Shown one piece after another: positions 21,516-35,047 of a stretch of 64,000 bases of DNA (its first letter is position 1; each line of letters starts with the position of its first letter). Made by a program: the position numbers and the translations under genes. The DNA is from Sipunculus nudus. Taxonomy: Eukaryota > Annelida > Sipuncula > Golfingiida > Sipunculidae. The DNA lies in contig CM049306.1 of NCBI GenBank assembly GCA_026874595.1, positions 24,167,019 to 24,231,018 of the forward strand, written 5' to 3'. Below the pieces are notes generated by a model. It had not been told where the DNA came from and did no database searches. It saw nothing but the letters and a program-made list of their open reading frames with translations.

Positions 21516-22140
21516 CCAGACAGCTAGAGCGCCCGTTGACTTCATTTACACGGGCACACTCTCATACACGTTCTTCTGTTCGGCTTGTATGTAGTTACAG
21601 TCCACGTCATATATAAAAATATGTATGTGTACGCTTATACACGGACCACAAAGCCTGTGACTTCTCAGAACACTCGCAACAGGACCTTCGACAGGAACGG
21701 AACACGATATTAGTTTCCCCATGTCCCACTAGGCTACAGTAGCTCTAGGAAGCTAAACCTGACCCCTGTATAAGTACAGAAACGTGACATTGTATAAATT
21801 ATAGCATCAAAAGCAGTTTTCACTAAGCTCAATACCAGTTAAGATGATGTCAGTATCTAATGGATCTGCACACCCACCCCTCCCCCGACCCTCCAGACAC
21901 CCCCTCCCCCTCCCATACACACACTCACAAACACACACTTCAGTAAAGTAATGCCTCCTGAGTACTGAGTGAATTCGCTGCGTTTCTTTTTTACCGCAGT
22001 CTGTAGTACCCAGATCGTCTGTGCCACATGCCTAAAATTCCCTCTTGACTGTCTGAAGCACAGCCAGTTGCAACTATAAAACGGTACAGTATAGATCCCT
22101 ATAATTATGTCAGATTCAGATCTTAAATGTATGATGCATT

Positions 22141-22192
<52 letters not shown>

Positions 22193-22404
22193 GATAGTGC
22201 AAGCAAAATCCTTCGTTGTTCACCCTATATCCAGCTGACTTGTTGCACTCCTCCACAGTACTAGTAATTTACACTTATCACTACTGGTGGCAAAATAAGG
22301 ACCGTTCAACGTCAACAGCTGAGATCTACATTTTCAGGTCATTTTTTTTTTTATTTTTACCTAGGATTCTGACGCAGTCCTTGTCCCTTAATCATCGTGG
22401 GAGA
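21516..22404. other. Stretch with no supported gene; contains (TA)n at 22144-22188
   Basis: Mixed sequence with short CA- and C-rich tracts near 21870-21950 and a (TA)n microsatellite. I see no exon signals or known repeat ends. Confidence 0.4.
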
Positions 22405-24299
22405 CTGGGGGCCTTGCTCTATACCCGCCCTCCTATAATGAAGGTTTTCACAAAGCTTACGTCCGTGATGCTCAACCTTGCCCTATACCCACCCTCCTAT
22501 AATGAAGGCTTCACTAAACTAACGTCCCTCACCTAAATACCTTGTTCTTTATACCCATCCTCCTAAAATCAAAGTTTTCACTAAGCTAACGTCCGTCATG
22601 TTAGACCTTGCTCTATATATCCACCCTCCTATAATCCTGGTTTTCACTAAGCTAACGTCCGTCATGTTAGATCTTGCTCTATATATCTGCCCTCCTATAA
22701 ACATGTCCTTGCTCTATATACCCGCCCTCCTTTAATGAAGGTTTTTAACTTAGCTAACGTCCGTCATGTTAGACCTTCCTCTATATATCCATCCTCTCAT
22801 AATCAAGGTTTTCATTAAGCTTACGCCCGTCATGTTAGACTTTGCACTATTTACCCGCCCTCCTTAAATCAAAGTTTTTACTTAGCTCAAGTCCGTCATG
22901 TTAGACCTTGCTCTATATACCCACCCTCCTATTATTATGGTTTGTTTTCACCACCCTAACGTCCGTCATGTTACATCTTTCTTTATATATCCAACCTCCT
23001 ATAATCATGTCTTTGCTCTATATGTCCGCCATCTTTCATGAATGTTTTCACTAAGCTTACGTCCGTTGTGTTAAACCTTGCTCTATATACCCACACTCCT
23101 ATAAACGTAGTTTTCACTAAGCTAACGCCCGTCATGTTAGACCTTGCTCTGTATACTTGCCCTCCTTTAATGAAGGTTTCACTTAGCTAACGTCCGTCAT
23201 GTTAGGCCTTGCCCTATATCCACCCTGCTATAATCAAGATTTTCATTAAGCTTACGCCCGTCATGTTAGACCTTGCACTTTATACCCGCCCTCCTTAAAT
23301 CAAAGTTTTCACTTAGCTAACACCCGTCATGTTAGACCTTGCTCTGTATACCCGCCCTCTCTTGATTATGGTTTGTTTTCACCAAGCTAACGTCCGTCAT
23401 GTTAGACCTTGCTCTATATATCCACCCTCCTATAATCATGTCTTTTCTCTATATACCCGCTCTCCTTTAATGAAGGTTTTCAATAAGCTAACGTCCGTCA
23501 TGTTAGACCTTGCTCTATATACCCGCCCTCCTATAATCAAGGTTTTCACTAAGCAAAGTCCGTCAAGTTAGACCTTGCTGTATATTTCCACCCTCCTATC
23601 ATCAAGGTTTGCAGTATTCTAACGTCCGTCATGTTAGACGTTACTCTATATATATCCACCCTCCCATAATCAAGGTTGCACTAAGCAAACGTCTGTCATG
23701 CTAGACCTTGCTTTATACCCTCCCTCCAATCAACCAGGTATTCAGAAGGCTATAGTCCATCATGTTAGACCATGCTCTATACCGCCATCCTATAATCAAG
23801 GCTCTCACTAATCTTACGCCCGTCAAATTACACCTTCCTCTATACTCGCCCTCCTAAATTCCTTTAATAAAGATTTTTATTAAGCTAACGAACGTCACGT
23901 TATATGACCTTGCTCTATATACCTGCCCTCCTTTAATCAAGGGTTTCACTAAGCTAACGTCCGTCATGTTAGTCGTTGCTCTATATATCCATCCTCCTAT
24001 AATCATGACCTTGCTCTATATACACGCTAACGTCCGTCATGTAAGACCTTGCTCCATACCGCCATCCTAAAATCAAGGCATCACCAACCTAACGTCCGTC
24101 ATGTTACTTCTTGCTCTTTAATCACCCTCCTTAAATTCCTAGAATAAAGGTTTTCATTAAGCTAACGAACGTCGTGTTAGGCCTTGCTATATACGTTAGA
24201 CCCGCCCTCCTATAATCAAGCTTTCACTAAGCTAACGTATTTCATGTTAGACCTTACTCTATATACCCGCCCTCCTATAATCAAGGTATTAACCCAGCT

Positions 24300-26690
24300 A
24301 ACTTCCATCCCGATAGACCTTGCTCTATATACCCACCCTCCCATAATAAGGGTTTTCACAAAAGTAACGTCCGTCACGTTAGACCTTGCTCTATATATCC
24401 ACCCGCGTATAATCGAGGCTTCACTAAGCTCACGTCCGTTACGTTAGACCTTGCTCTATATACCCGCCCTTCTATAATCAAGGTATTAATCCAGCTAACT
24501 TCCATCACGATAGAACTTGCTCTTTCTACCCGCCCTCCTATAATAAGGGTTTTCACAAAGGTAACGTCCGTCACGTTAGACCTTTCTCTATATATCCACC
24601 CGCGTATAATCGAGGCTTCACTAAGCTCACGTCCGTTACGTTAGACCTTGCTCTATATACCCGCCCTTCTATAATCAAGGTATTAACCCAGCTAACTTCC
24701 ATCACGATAGAACTTGCTCTATATACCCACCCTCCTAAAATAAGGGTTTTCACAAAGGTAACGTTCGTCACGTTAGACCTTGCTCTATATATCCACCCGC
24801 GTATAATCGAGGCTTCACTAAGCTCACGTCCGTTACGTTAGACCTTGCTCTATATACCCGCCCTTCTATAATCAAGGTATTAACCCAGCTAACTTCCATC
24901 ACGATAGAACTTGCTATATATACCCACCCTCCAATAATAAGGGTTTTCACAAAGGTAACGTCCGTCACGTTAGACCTTGCTCTATATATCCACCCGCGTA
25001 TAATCGAGGCTTCACTAAGCTCACGTCCGTTACGTTAGACCTTGCTCTATATACCCGCCCTTCTATAATCAAGGTATTAACCCAGCTAACTTCCATCCCG
25101 ATAGACCTTGCTCTATATACCCACCCTCCTATAAAAAGGGTTTTCACAAAGGTAACGTCCGTCACGTTAGACCTTTCTCTATATATCCACCCGCGTATAA
25201 TCGAGGCTTCACTAAGCTCACGTCCGTTACGTTAGACCTTGCTCTATATACCCGCCCTTCTATAATCAAGGTATTAACCCAGCTAACTTCCATCCCGATA
25301 GACCTTGCTCTATATACCCACCCTCCTATAATAAGGGTTTTCACAAAGGTAACGTCCGTCACGTTAGACCTTTCTCTATATATCCACCCGCGTATAATCG
25401 AGGCTTCACTAAGCTCACGTCCGTTACGTTAGACCTTGCTCTATATACCCGCCCTTCTATAATCAAGGTATTAACCCAGCTAACTTCCATCCCGATAGAC
25501 CTTGCTCTATATACCTACCCTCCTATAATAAGGGTTTTCATAAAGGTAACGTCTGTCACGTTAGACCTTGCTCTATATATCCACCCGCGTATAATCGAGG
25601 CTTCACTAAGCTCACGTCCGTTACGTTAGACCTTGCTCTATATACCCGCCCTTCTATAATCAAGGTATTAACCCAGCTAACTTCCATCACGATAGACCTT
25701 GCTCTATATACCCACCCTCCTATAATAAGGGTTTTCACAAAGGTAACGTCCATCACGTTAGACCTTGCTCTATATACCCGCCCTTCTATAATCAAGGTAT
25801 TAACCCAGCTAACTTCCATCACGATAGACCTTGCTCTATATACCCACCCTCCTATAATAAGGGTTTTCACAAAGGTAACGTCCGTCACGTTAGACCTTGC
25901 TCTATATATCCACCCGCGTATAATCGAGGCTTCACTAAGCTCACGTCCGTTACGTTAGACCTTACTCTATATACCCGCCCTTCTATAATCAAGGTATTAA
26001 CCCAGCTAACTTCCATCACGATAGAACTTGCTCTATCTACCCGCCCTCCTATAATAAGGGTTTTCACAAAGGTAACGTCCGTCACGTTAGACCTTTCTCT
26101 ATATATCCACCCGCGTATAATCGAGGCTTCACTTAGCTCACGTCCGTTACGTTAGACCTTGCTCTATATACCCGCCCTTCTATAATTAAGGTATTAACCC
26201 AGCTAACTTCCATCACGATAGAACTTGCTCTATATACCAACCCTCCTATAATAAGGGTTTTCACAAAGGTAACGTCCGTCACGTTAGACCTTGCTCTATA
26301 TATCCACCCGCGTATAATCGAGGCTTCACTAAGCTCACGTCCGTTACGTTAGACCTTGCTCTATATACCCGCCCTTCTATAATCAAGGTATTAACCCAGC
26401 TAACTTCCATCCCGATAGACCTTGCTCTATATACCCACCCTCCTATAATAAGGGTTTTCACAAAGGTAACGTCCATCACGATAGACCTTGCTCTATATAC
26501 CCGCCCTTCCATAATCAAGGTATTAACCCAGCTAACTTCCATCACGATAGACCTTGCTCTATATACCCACCCTCCTATAATAAGGGTTTTCACAAAGGTA
26601 ACGTCCATCACGTTAGACCTTGCTCTATATACCCGCCCTTCTATAATCAAGGTATTAACCCAGCTAACTTCGATCTCACGATAGACCTTG
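24300..26690. repeat. 197-bp higher-order repeat (three monomers), first block
   Basis: Three monomer types alternate. A has CACCCGCGTATAATCGAGGC; B has AAGGTATTAACCCAGCTAAC; C has AATAAGGGTTTTCACAAAGG. Together they give 197 bp, and landmark positions recur at exactly 197-base steps (24571, 24768, 24965, 25162). In places A is skipped, leaving 132-bp B-C units (near 25.69-25.82 and 26.46-26.64 kb). Confidence 0.9.
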
Positions 26691-29390
26691 CTCTATATAC
26701 CCACCCTCCTATAATCAAGGTTTTCACTAAGCAAAGTCCGTCAAGTTAGACCTTGCTGTATATTTCCACCCTCCTATCATCAAGGTTTGCAGTATTCTAA
26801 CGTCCGTCATGTTCAGAAGCGGATCCAGGGGGGGGGGGGGGGTCCAGGGGGTCCGGACCCCCCCTTTTTCACCTGAAGCAACCTTTTTTAAGGGGTTTTG
26901 GACGTAATTTTGCGGCCTGGACCCCCCCTTTTCCAGACCTGATGACCTTTTTTTAGGAATTTCAGTAGTCCTCCTAGGTTGGACCCCCCCTTTTCCAAAA
27001 TCCTGGATCCGCCCCTGATGTTAGACGTTACTCTATATATATCCACCCTCCCATAATCAAGGTTGCACTAAGCAAACGTCTGTCATGCTAGACCTTGCTT
27101 TATACCCTCCCTCCAATCAACCAGGTATTCAGAAGGCTATAGTCCATCATGTTAGACCATGCTCTATACCGCCATCCTATAATCAAGGCTCTCACTAATC
27201 TTACGCCCGTCAAATTACACCTTCCTCTATACTCGCCCTCCTAAATTCCTTTAATAAAGATTTTTATTAAGCTAACGAACGTCACGTTATATGACCTTGC
27301 TCTATATACCTGCCCTCCTTTAATCAAGGGTTTCACTAAGCTAACGTCCGTCATGTAGTCGTTGCTCTATATATCCATCCTCCTATAATCATGACCTTGC
27401 TCTATATACACGCTAACGTCCGTCATGTAAGACCTTGCTCTATACCGCCATCCTAAAATCAAGGCATCACCAACCTAACGTCCGTCATGTTACTTCTTGC
27501 TCTTTAATCACCCTCCTTAAATTCCTAGAATAAAGGTTTTCATTAAGCTAACGAACGTCGTGTTAGGCCTTGCTATATACGTTAGACCCGCCCTCCTATA
27601 ATCAAGCTTTCACTAAGCTAACGTATTTCATGTTAGACCTTACTCTATATACCCGCCCTCCTATAATCAAGGTATTAACCCAGCTAACTTCCATCCCGAT
27701 AGACCTTGCTCTATATACCCACCCTCCTATAATAAGGGTTTTCACAAAGGTAACGTCCGTCACGTTAGACCCTGCTCTTTATATCCACCCGCGTATAATC
27801 GAGGCTTCACTAAGCTCACGTCCGTTACGTTAGACCTTGCTCTATATACCCGCCCTTCTATAATCAAGGTATTAACCCAGCTAACTTCCATCACGATAGA
27901 ACTTGCTCTATCTACCCGCCCTCCTATAATAAGGGTTTTCACAAAGGTAACGTCCGTCACGTTAGACCTTTCTCTATATATCCACCCGCGTATAATCGAG
28001 GCTTCACTAAGCTCACGTCCGTTACGTTAGACCTTGCTCTATATACCCGCCCTTCTATAATCAAGGTATTAACCCAGCTAACTTCCATCACGATAGAACT
28101 TGCTCTATATACCCGCCCTCCTATAATAAGGGTTTTCACAAAGGTAACGTCCGTCACGTTAGACCTTTCTCTATATATCCACCCGCGTATAATCGAGGCT
28201 TCACTAAGCTCACGTCCGTTACGTTAGACCTTGCTCTATATACCCGCCCTTCTATAATCAAGGTATTAACCCAGCTAACTTCCATCCCGATAGACCTTGC
28301 TCTATATACCCACCCTCCTATAATAAGGGTTTTCACAAAGGTAACGTCCGTCACGTTAGACCTTGCTCTATATATCCACCCGCGTAAAATCGAGGCTTCA
28401 CTAAGCTCACGTCCGTTACGTTAGACCTTGCTCTATATACCCGCCCTTCTATAATCAAGGTATTAACCCAGCTAACTTCCATCACGATAGACCTTGCTCT
28501 ATATACCCACCCTCCTATAATAAGGGTTTTCACAAAGGTAACGTCCATCACGTTAGACCTTGCTCTATATACCCGCCCTTCTATAATCAAGGTATTAACC
28601 CAGCTAACTTCCATCACGATAGAACTTGCTCTATCTACCCACCCTCCTATAATAAGGGTTTTCACAAAGGTAACGTCCGTCACGTTAGACCTTTCTCTAT
28701 ATATCCACCCGCGTATAATCGAGGCTTCACTAAGCTCACGTCGTTACGTTAGACCTTGCTCTATATACCCGCCCTTCTATAATTAAGGTATTAACCCAGC
28801 TAACTTCCATCACGATAGAACTTGCTCTATATACCCACCCTCCTATAATAAGGGTTTTCACAAAGGTAACGTCCATCACGTTAGACCTTGCTCTATATAC
28901 CCGCCCTTCTATAATCAAGGTATTAACCCAGCTAACTTCCATCACGATAGACCTTGCTCTATATACCCACCCTCCTATAATAAGGGTTTTCACAAAGGTA
29001 ACGTCCATCACGTTAGACCTTGCTCTATATACCCGCCCTTCTATAATCAAGGTATTAACCCAGCTAACTTCCATCACGATAGACCTTGCTCTATATACCC
29101 ACCCTCCTATAATAAGGGTTTTCACAAAGGTAACGTCCGTCACGTTAGACCTTGCTCTATATATCCACCCGCGTATAATCGAGGCTTCACTAAGCTCACG
29201 TCCGTTACGTTAGACCTTACTCTATATACCCGCCCTTCTATAATCAAGGTATTAACCCAGCTAACTTCCATCACGATAGAACTTGCTCTATCTACCCGCC
29301 CTCCTATAATAAGGGTTTTCACAAAGGTAACGTCCGTCACGTTAGACCTTTCTCTATATATCCACCCGCGTATAATCGAGGCTTCTGAGC
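26691..29390. repeat. Second block: tandem duplicate of the preceding ~3.18 kb
   Basis: The sequence from about 23.53 kb (diverged monomers leading into the 197-bp block) is repeated from about 26.71 kb in the same order, including rare variants such as AAGCAAAGTCCGTCAAGTTAG and CTATATACGTTAGACCCGCC. The offset is 3178 bp before the MITE and about 3386 bp after it, the difference being the 204-bp insertion plus its 5-bp duplication. Confidence 0.85.
26814..27017. mobile_element. 204-bp MITE with 16-bp inverted ends and 5-bp target duplication
   Basis: The left end is CAGAAGCGGATCCAGG. The right end, inverted, is CAGGGGCGGATCCAGG. ATGTT flanks both sides (26809-26813 and 27018-27022), and the paralogous site at 23631-23635 has a single ATGTT with no insert. 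The interior has G-runs and repeated GGACCCCCCCTTTTCC blocks. Related pieces lie near 17.93-18.04 kb and 36.23-36.30 kb. The superfamily is not certain. Confidence 0.88.
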
Positions 29391-29799
29391 TAACGTCCGT
29401 AATGTTAGACCTTGCTCTATATATCAAACCTCCTATAATCAAGCTTTCACTCAGCAAACGTCCGTCATGTTAGACCTTGCTCTATATATCCACCCTCCTA
29501 TAATCAAGCTTTTCACTCAGCTATCTGTACCCGCCCTCCTACAATAAGGTTTTCACTAAGCTATCGTCCGTGATGCTCGACCTTGCTTTATACCAACCCT
29601 CCTGTAATCAAGGTTTTTAGAAGGTTATGTTCCATCATGTTAGACCGAACTCTATATCCACCCTCCTATAATCAAGGTTTCAGAAGGCTATGGTCCGTCA
29701 CCTTAGACCTTGCTCTATATACACCCTTTTGTAATCAACGGTTTTATGAATCTATTGTCCGTCTACGCTAGATCTAACTCTTTACCAGCTCTTAAAAAG

Positions 29800-30105
29800 C
29801 TCAGTGCGCGAGGGAGATTTTTTTTTTTACCTTTTTTTGTATGTTCCGATTATATGTCATATGTACTGATAAAAGAAGGATAATAACAAAATTGTTTTGA
29901 TTAATAAGTAAAAGTTCTATAGTATACATAACAAAGGAAATCTTATCAAAATTGTGTTATTTTATCTTCTTGAAAGAAAAATCCGTGCGGCTGAGGTCAG
30001 AATTGGTAAGTTTTTTTTTTTAAATAAAAGAAAACATTATTTATGTGGGGTTTAAAACTGACGCGCGCGGTGCCTGAGAACCCTACATTTTTGTGTCCTA
30101 ATATA
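29800..30105 (+). mobile_element. Diverged PIF/Harbinger-like MITE (copy of the family at 40557-40894)
   Basis: The interior (AAGTAAAAGTTCTATAG, ACATAACAAAGGAAAT, TCAGAATTGGTAAGTTT) and right end (GCGGTGCCTGAGAACCCTAC) match the complete copy in the right-hand gene. The left end is eroded. Confidence 0.65.
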
Positions 30106-31890
30106 GATAACGTCCTCCACATGAAACTAGAATAGGAGATTCTGTGGAACATGTTAGATTTGTGTGTGGCGTAAATCAATGAGTTGGTCGCCTACTCGTA
30201 TGCGAAAACGATTACATGTATTAACATTTCGCTCGGCAATCATCATGCGCGATTTGATTCAACCGGTTCCATATGACTTAAGCAAAGTACAGTATGGAGG
30301 CGGCACATTATCAACAGCTTTGGGGTTAAGATCTTGAACTCATTGAATGCAGGTCCACGTGAATAGTTAATGTTTCTGCCATCAATTTAATATATAACGA
30401 TCCCAGTAACAACAACCATGCGTTTACTCTTGATATTCCCAGCTTTGGAACGTTCGAACCATAAACGTCCAGTTTTTCTTAAAAGTGTTGACTTCTGCAT
30501 GGCTCATTTGTCTGACAGCTCCGATCTTGATATGTATAAGTGTTTCGAATAGACATGTGGCCCTATTCGGAATCATGTAAGCCTGGCAAGATATTAGCTA
30601 TGTAAATGCCATATATATTGCGCCCTTTGGTGGTCAATTTTCAACTCATTTATGACATCAGCTATATGGAATGACATTCCACTGAGAAGAAAAATTATTA
30701 AAGGGCCCTTAATTATAGAAGGGAGGGATTACTCGCGATATGGTGGCTACGTTGCATCAGTAGCAAGATGTGCAGTGCTTTTTACTTAAAGGGGAACCAG
30801 CTTTAATTTCTCTTCATTATAAGACTTCATATATTTATTGTTTTATATTTGTAGTCATGTTTTTCTTCTTTATATTTTGCTAATTGCTAGCTTAATTTAA
30901 GTAAGATTTTCTGGTTTTGGTCAGCAGTGAACCTCGTGACCTTTGTTTCCTGACAAAATGAAAAACGAAATTTTTATATAAGCCAATGCAAAACAAGCGG
31001 TAACATGCCGCATAGGTAAGAGTATGAATGCAGATAGCAGTGCTTCTTCCAGAGTTTGCGTAATGAACGGTCATGGCACTATGATGGCAGATTATATTTT
31101 TGAAGTTTTTTTCCCGTGATTCTTGATCAAAATGTTAATTAATTTTCTTTGACTGAATAGTCCGGACATATAAAACAGTTAATAATAATGGGTTTTACGT
31201 GCATCGTCCTTCAGAAAGAAGGCGGGGGGGGGGGCACTTTGCCTTAACCTTTAATACGCTTCCTTGAACTGTATTCTGATTTATAAACATATTGAAAAAT
31301 CCCTGCTTTTCACTGTGCGTATAGTATTAACACTGAACAGTTACCTTTCAGTTTGTCACCTAATTAGCCTCAGTACACCAGAATTCCAGACCAGAGCATA
31401 TCGGACTTCTCATAGAGGCAATTAATTGAGCTATATATACCTTTTATATAATCCAAGGATTTCCCAGTATGGCAGACATATAATAATAGGATGACAGACA
31501 AAAGCCGAAACTATTAACAAACACGGTACATGCATGTGCCCATGTTGACAAACGGAAAAAGCACGTAAGATTAACACCAGGTGGTTGACTGCACATGTGC
31601 GGAAATTGTTGTTGGTATTGAGAATTTACGAAGAATGTTTTATCATATGCAATTCCAAAACACTGATTTCCCCCAAACGTCCGTTACGCGTGTTCATGTA
31701 ACGACAGGCGGCCCAATATGTTATAAATACGTGGAATAAAACTCTGAAACAATTTTTCCCCTGTATCATGTTATACTTTCTAACTTAAAATTGAATTTTA
31801 AATTTTGATTCCGTAAAAAAAATTTAATTTTCATTTTTTAGACATAGTAGAGGAAAAAAAAAAAACAAACAAAAGAAGAGCACCATAAAT
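30106..31890. other. Stretch with no supported gene
   Basis: AT-rich sequence with short homopolymer runs. Frames are under about 60 codons and lack exon signals or domains. Confidence 0.4.
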
Positions 31891-31894
31891 GGTG

Positions 31895-32720
31895 CATGAA
31901 ACGGTCGTTGTTTATTTTGTGACATCTGACCTCATTAAATACATGTACTAGTATTCCTGAATTTGCTGAGAATGTCATTCAGGTGAGAAACTGTATTTGC
32001 TAATACTCAAAATGAAAATCCATCAGATTTTGGTAAGTCAGGGCGGTGCCACCAAAGTGTGGTGACCTCTTATCTCGTAAATATGCATGGAATTTATGTA
32101 AATAGAACTTAGGTGAAATATTATATTGATTAATATTTCTTTTGAGTTATTATAATCCATTATATTCCTTGTACGCTATCGCTGCGACACCACGAAATAG
32201 CCTGTACAAAGCAGCCTGTTCACTCAGACCTCATTAAACATGCGTGAATTTTGCCGAAAATTTAACTGAGGCGAGAAATTCTATTGGTAAAAATGCATAA
32301 TGAGTTTCTTGAAAATCCATAGGATTTTTGGTAAGTCACCACACAACAAGGCCTCAAAGGGCGGTGACCTCTGACCTCATTAAATATGCGTGGATTATGC
32401 TGGAAATCGAACTGAGGCGAGATATTTTATTGATTAACATTTTTGTTGAGTTTTATAGAACAAAATCATATTCCTAGTAAGTTATCTCGGCGACATCACA
32501 AAGTTGCCTAGGCTCATCTGACCTTATTAAATATGCGTTGATTTTTGCCCATAATCGATACCGGGCAAGATAATGTATATTGGTAAATAGTTATTGTGAA
32601 AGTTTCGTGAAAATCCATCAAAGCCCTTATCGCAGGACACTGAAAGTTAACGGACGGACCGGGACGGACGATAGCCGTGAAAACCCGACTCAGTAGGCAA
32701 TAATAATTGGGCTGGTAAGC
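31895..32720 (+). repeat. Interspersed element with about five diverged ~150-bp internal units
   Basis: TCTGACCTCATTAAATATGCG-like starts recur near 31925, 32070, 32229, 32370 and 32520, each followed by AACTGAGGCGAGA and AAAATCCAT blocks. It ends with ACGGACGGACCGGGACGGACG and a tail (CCCGACTCAGTAGGC). Its architecture (internal tandem units plus a GACGGAC tail) parallels the TGACCT composite repeats, but the sequence family is different. Confidence 0.55.
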
Positions 32721-33449
32721 CTACTTGAGGCCAGTAATCAGGTCGTGATGTCAGAAGGCCGATATGGTGCTAGACGGACGGTGGGTATACCATAAAACGT
32801 CCCGTCACAGACGGGCGTATAAAAACGATTTTGAGATATTGTCTTGTAGTTATAAATATTAGCCAATTAAAAATTAGCTTGCTCTCCACGCATTTTGCAG
32901 CCACCAAAAGAGCGGGTATAAATGTGAGGAAGTACATGTGAAGAAGTTCACTTATTTTGTGGTGGTGGAAATATAAAAAGAATATTTTATCATATCAATT
33001 TCAAAACGTTGATTTGCCCAACGTGTTCATATTACGGCCCCATACGTTATAAACACGTGGAAATAAACAAAACGGACAGCATGCGTTTTCGGAAGTGTCA
33101 GGTTTACAAGCTATTTCAACCGTTTCCTTTGAAGCAACCACAGAAGCGGAAAACTGTGAGGGGTGGAACTCGATATATTATTTAATAGAATCGAGGGGAG
33201 CTTAACCTAGTTTCCCGGTAGCCAAATATATTCCCCTGAAGGTTATCTAATTTTAATCAGAAAAACTGTTTTTACCTCATTCAGCTGAGCAAATAATATT
33301 TGTAGAGTAGGTATGGTTGTCAGATCCCATGATATTGATTAAACATATACACTTTGTGTTTATTTATTTTTTTTAAGGAATGTATTTTTACCTTCAAAAG
33401 TTCAACACCTAACAGTCGTTTACATGAATATATACGTTGTATTGCTCCC

Positions 33450-35047
33450 TTGTAAAACTAGGGACCCATGGGTCTCGACGCTCAGCTGTATTTGTCTATA
33501 AGGACATTTTTATAAATTTTTATGAATGACGGTCCTGTGACCTTAACCAATGACCTTGTGACCAAACAATCTGAGAACCTATTATTCTTGATCTTGCAGC
33601 ATTTAGATTATTGTAACAGTCTTCTAAAAAATGTGGGTCCAGTGACCTTGACCTCTGACCAGGTAACCTCAAAATCTACAGATTTTTTCCACTTTGGGCA
33701 AGTAAGCCATGTGTGAAAGATGGAAAGTTTGGGATGAGAAGTTTGATTTACATTGGTTCCACAATCATTTTAAAGATATGGCTCCTGTGACCTTCACCTT
33801 TGACCTCTGGATCCTGAACATCAAAATGTTTTTAATTAAGTGGTGGGTCATTAATAAATCAAGTTTGAAGCCAATCTGTCTAGCCAAAGCAGAATTGTCA
33901 TCCATAAACTAGTTTGTGAATGGATGGGCCCTGTGACCTTGACCTTTGACCCAATGACCCTAAATCGAAGAGAATCTTCCCCTATTGGTAGGTGAGTAAT
34001 ATCTTGAAGATGGAAGGTTTTGATGAATAGTTTAGCTTGAAAAGCATACACATTCCTTTTAAAGAAATAGGTCCTGTGACCTTGACCTTTGGCCTTAGGA
34101 TCCTAAAATTGACAGGGTTTTTACTTTAGTGGTGAGCCACTTATAAGTTAAGTTTGGACCAATAGGTCAGACTAAACTGGAGTTATCATCTGGAAAAAAA
34201 GTTGTGAACAGTTGGCCCCTGTGACCTTGACCTTTGACCTTGTGACCCGAAATTCATTTATGCTCTCCCTATACTGGCAAGTCAGCTAAATATGCAAGTT
34301 TGGGATGAAATGGAAAGTTTGGGATGAAATGCTTGGCTTAAAATGCAGCCATAATCTTTTTAAATAAGTGAGTCTTGTGGCCTTTACCTTTGACCTCATG
34401 ACCCGTGGGCCATGTGTAAGTCATGTCTAAAATCCATATGTCAATCCAACCAGGAGTTATCATCTTGAAACAAATTTGTGTGGATGGACGGATGGACAGA
34501 CAGACGGACAGATGAACAAACAGACAGGGTGATAAAAATAGGGCATCCACTTATGATCAATAAACACACCAGGTTTTTGGACAATAGATGGAATCATAGC
34601 TGAGAAACTGACATGATTGTTGTCATTTTATAGTAAAAAATAGAAATATATTCGTAAAAATAAGAAAAAAATACAGATGGCGCCACCACTATTCGGGAAC
34701 TGACAAAACTAGTCATGGTCAATATTAAAGGCAAGTTTCAGTACAATCCATGCATTAATAATCAAGATATTTGAGGTTTAGTATCAAAATTTTGATTATT
34801 TGAGGTGGGGTGGGGGGGTATTTACAAGCCCAATACCTTGGAGGATATAGATCGCAGTGACCTAATTTCAGGTTTCTACGGAGATTTTTTATTGACCTCA
34901 CTAGATATTCACTTAGAAGCTTCTAGGAAGAGCAGTTACGTTTTGTTCCCCGCTAACGGACGGCCGGATGGCCAGACGACCTGACGGCCGGGCAGATGAC
35001 GAAGCGCCATTCCTATACCTCAGTTGACTTACAGTCAGCTGAGGTAA
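33450..35047 (+). repeat. Composite interspersed repeat with TGACCT-rich internal units (copy 3)
   Basis: Starts ACTAGGGACCCATGGGTCTC, carries about six TGACCT-type units, then a GGACAGACAGACGGAC run and the shared tail. It ends TTGACTTACAGTCAGCTGAG. It is near-complete and in the same orientation as copies 1 and 2. It is intergenic. Confidence 0.75.

Larger units (their letters stand above)
22405..29785. repeat. 7.4-kb satellite built on a ~66-bp monomer
   Basis: The monomer contains ACCTTGCTCTATATACC, CGCCCTCCTATAATCAAGG, TTTTCACTAAGCTAACG and TCCGTCATGTTAG. The flanks (22.4-24.2 and 29.4-29.8 kb) are diverged monomers with indels. The core (24.3-26.7 and 27.7-29.4 kb) is far more uniform and organised in higher-order units. 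This polarity, with old edges and a young centre, is typical of satellites growing by unequal exchange. Runs of 66-, 110- and 135-codon minus-strand frames come from the 197-bp and 132-bp periodicity, not from genes. Confidence 0.92.

Noticed and set aside
24374-29457. Regularly spaced 66-135-codon minus-strand frames
   Set aside because: They repeat every 197 bp with the satellite and have no non-repeat sequence. They are periodicity artefacts.
22405-29785. CRISPR-like or regularly spaced array
   Set aside because: Units are contiguous tandem monomers without unique spacers, in a eukaryotic intron-containing genome. The same holds for the 44-, 56-, 59-, 70- and 72-bp arrays.
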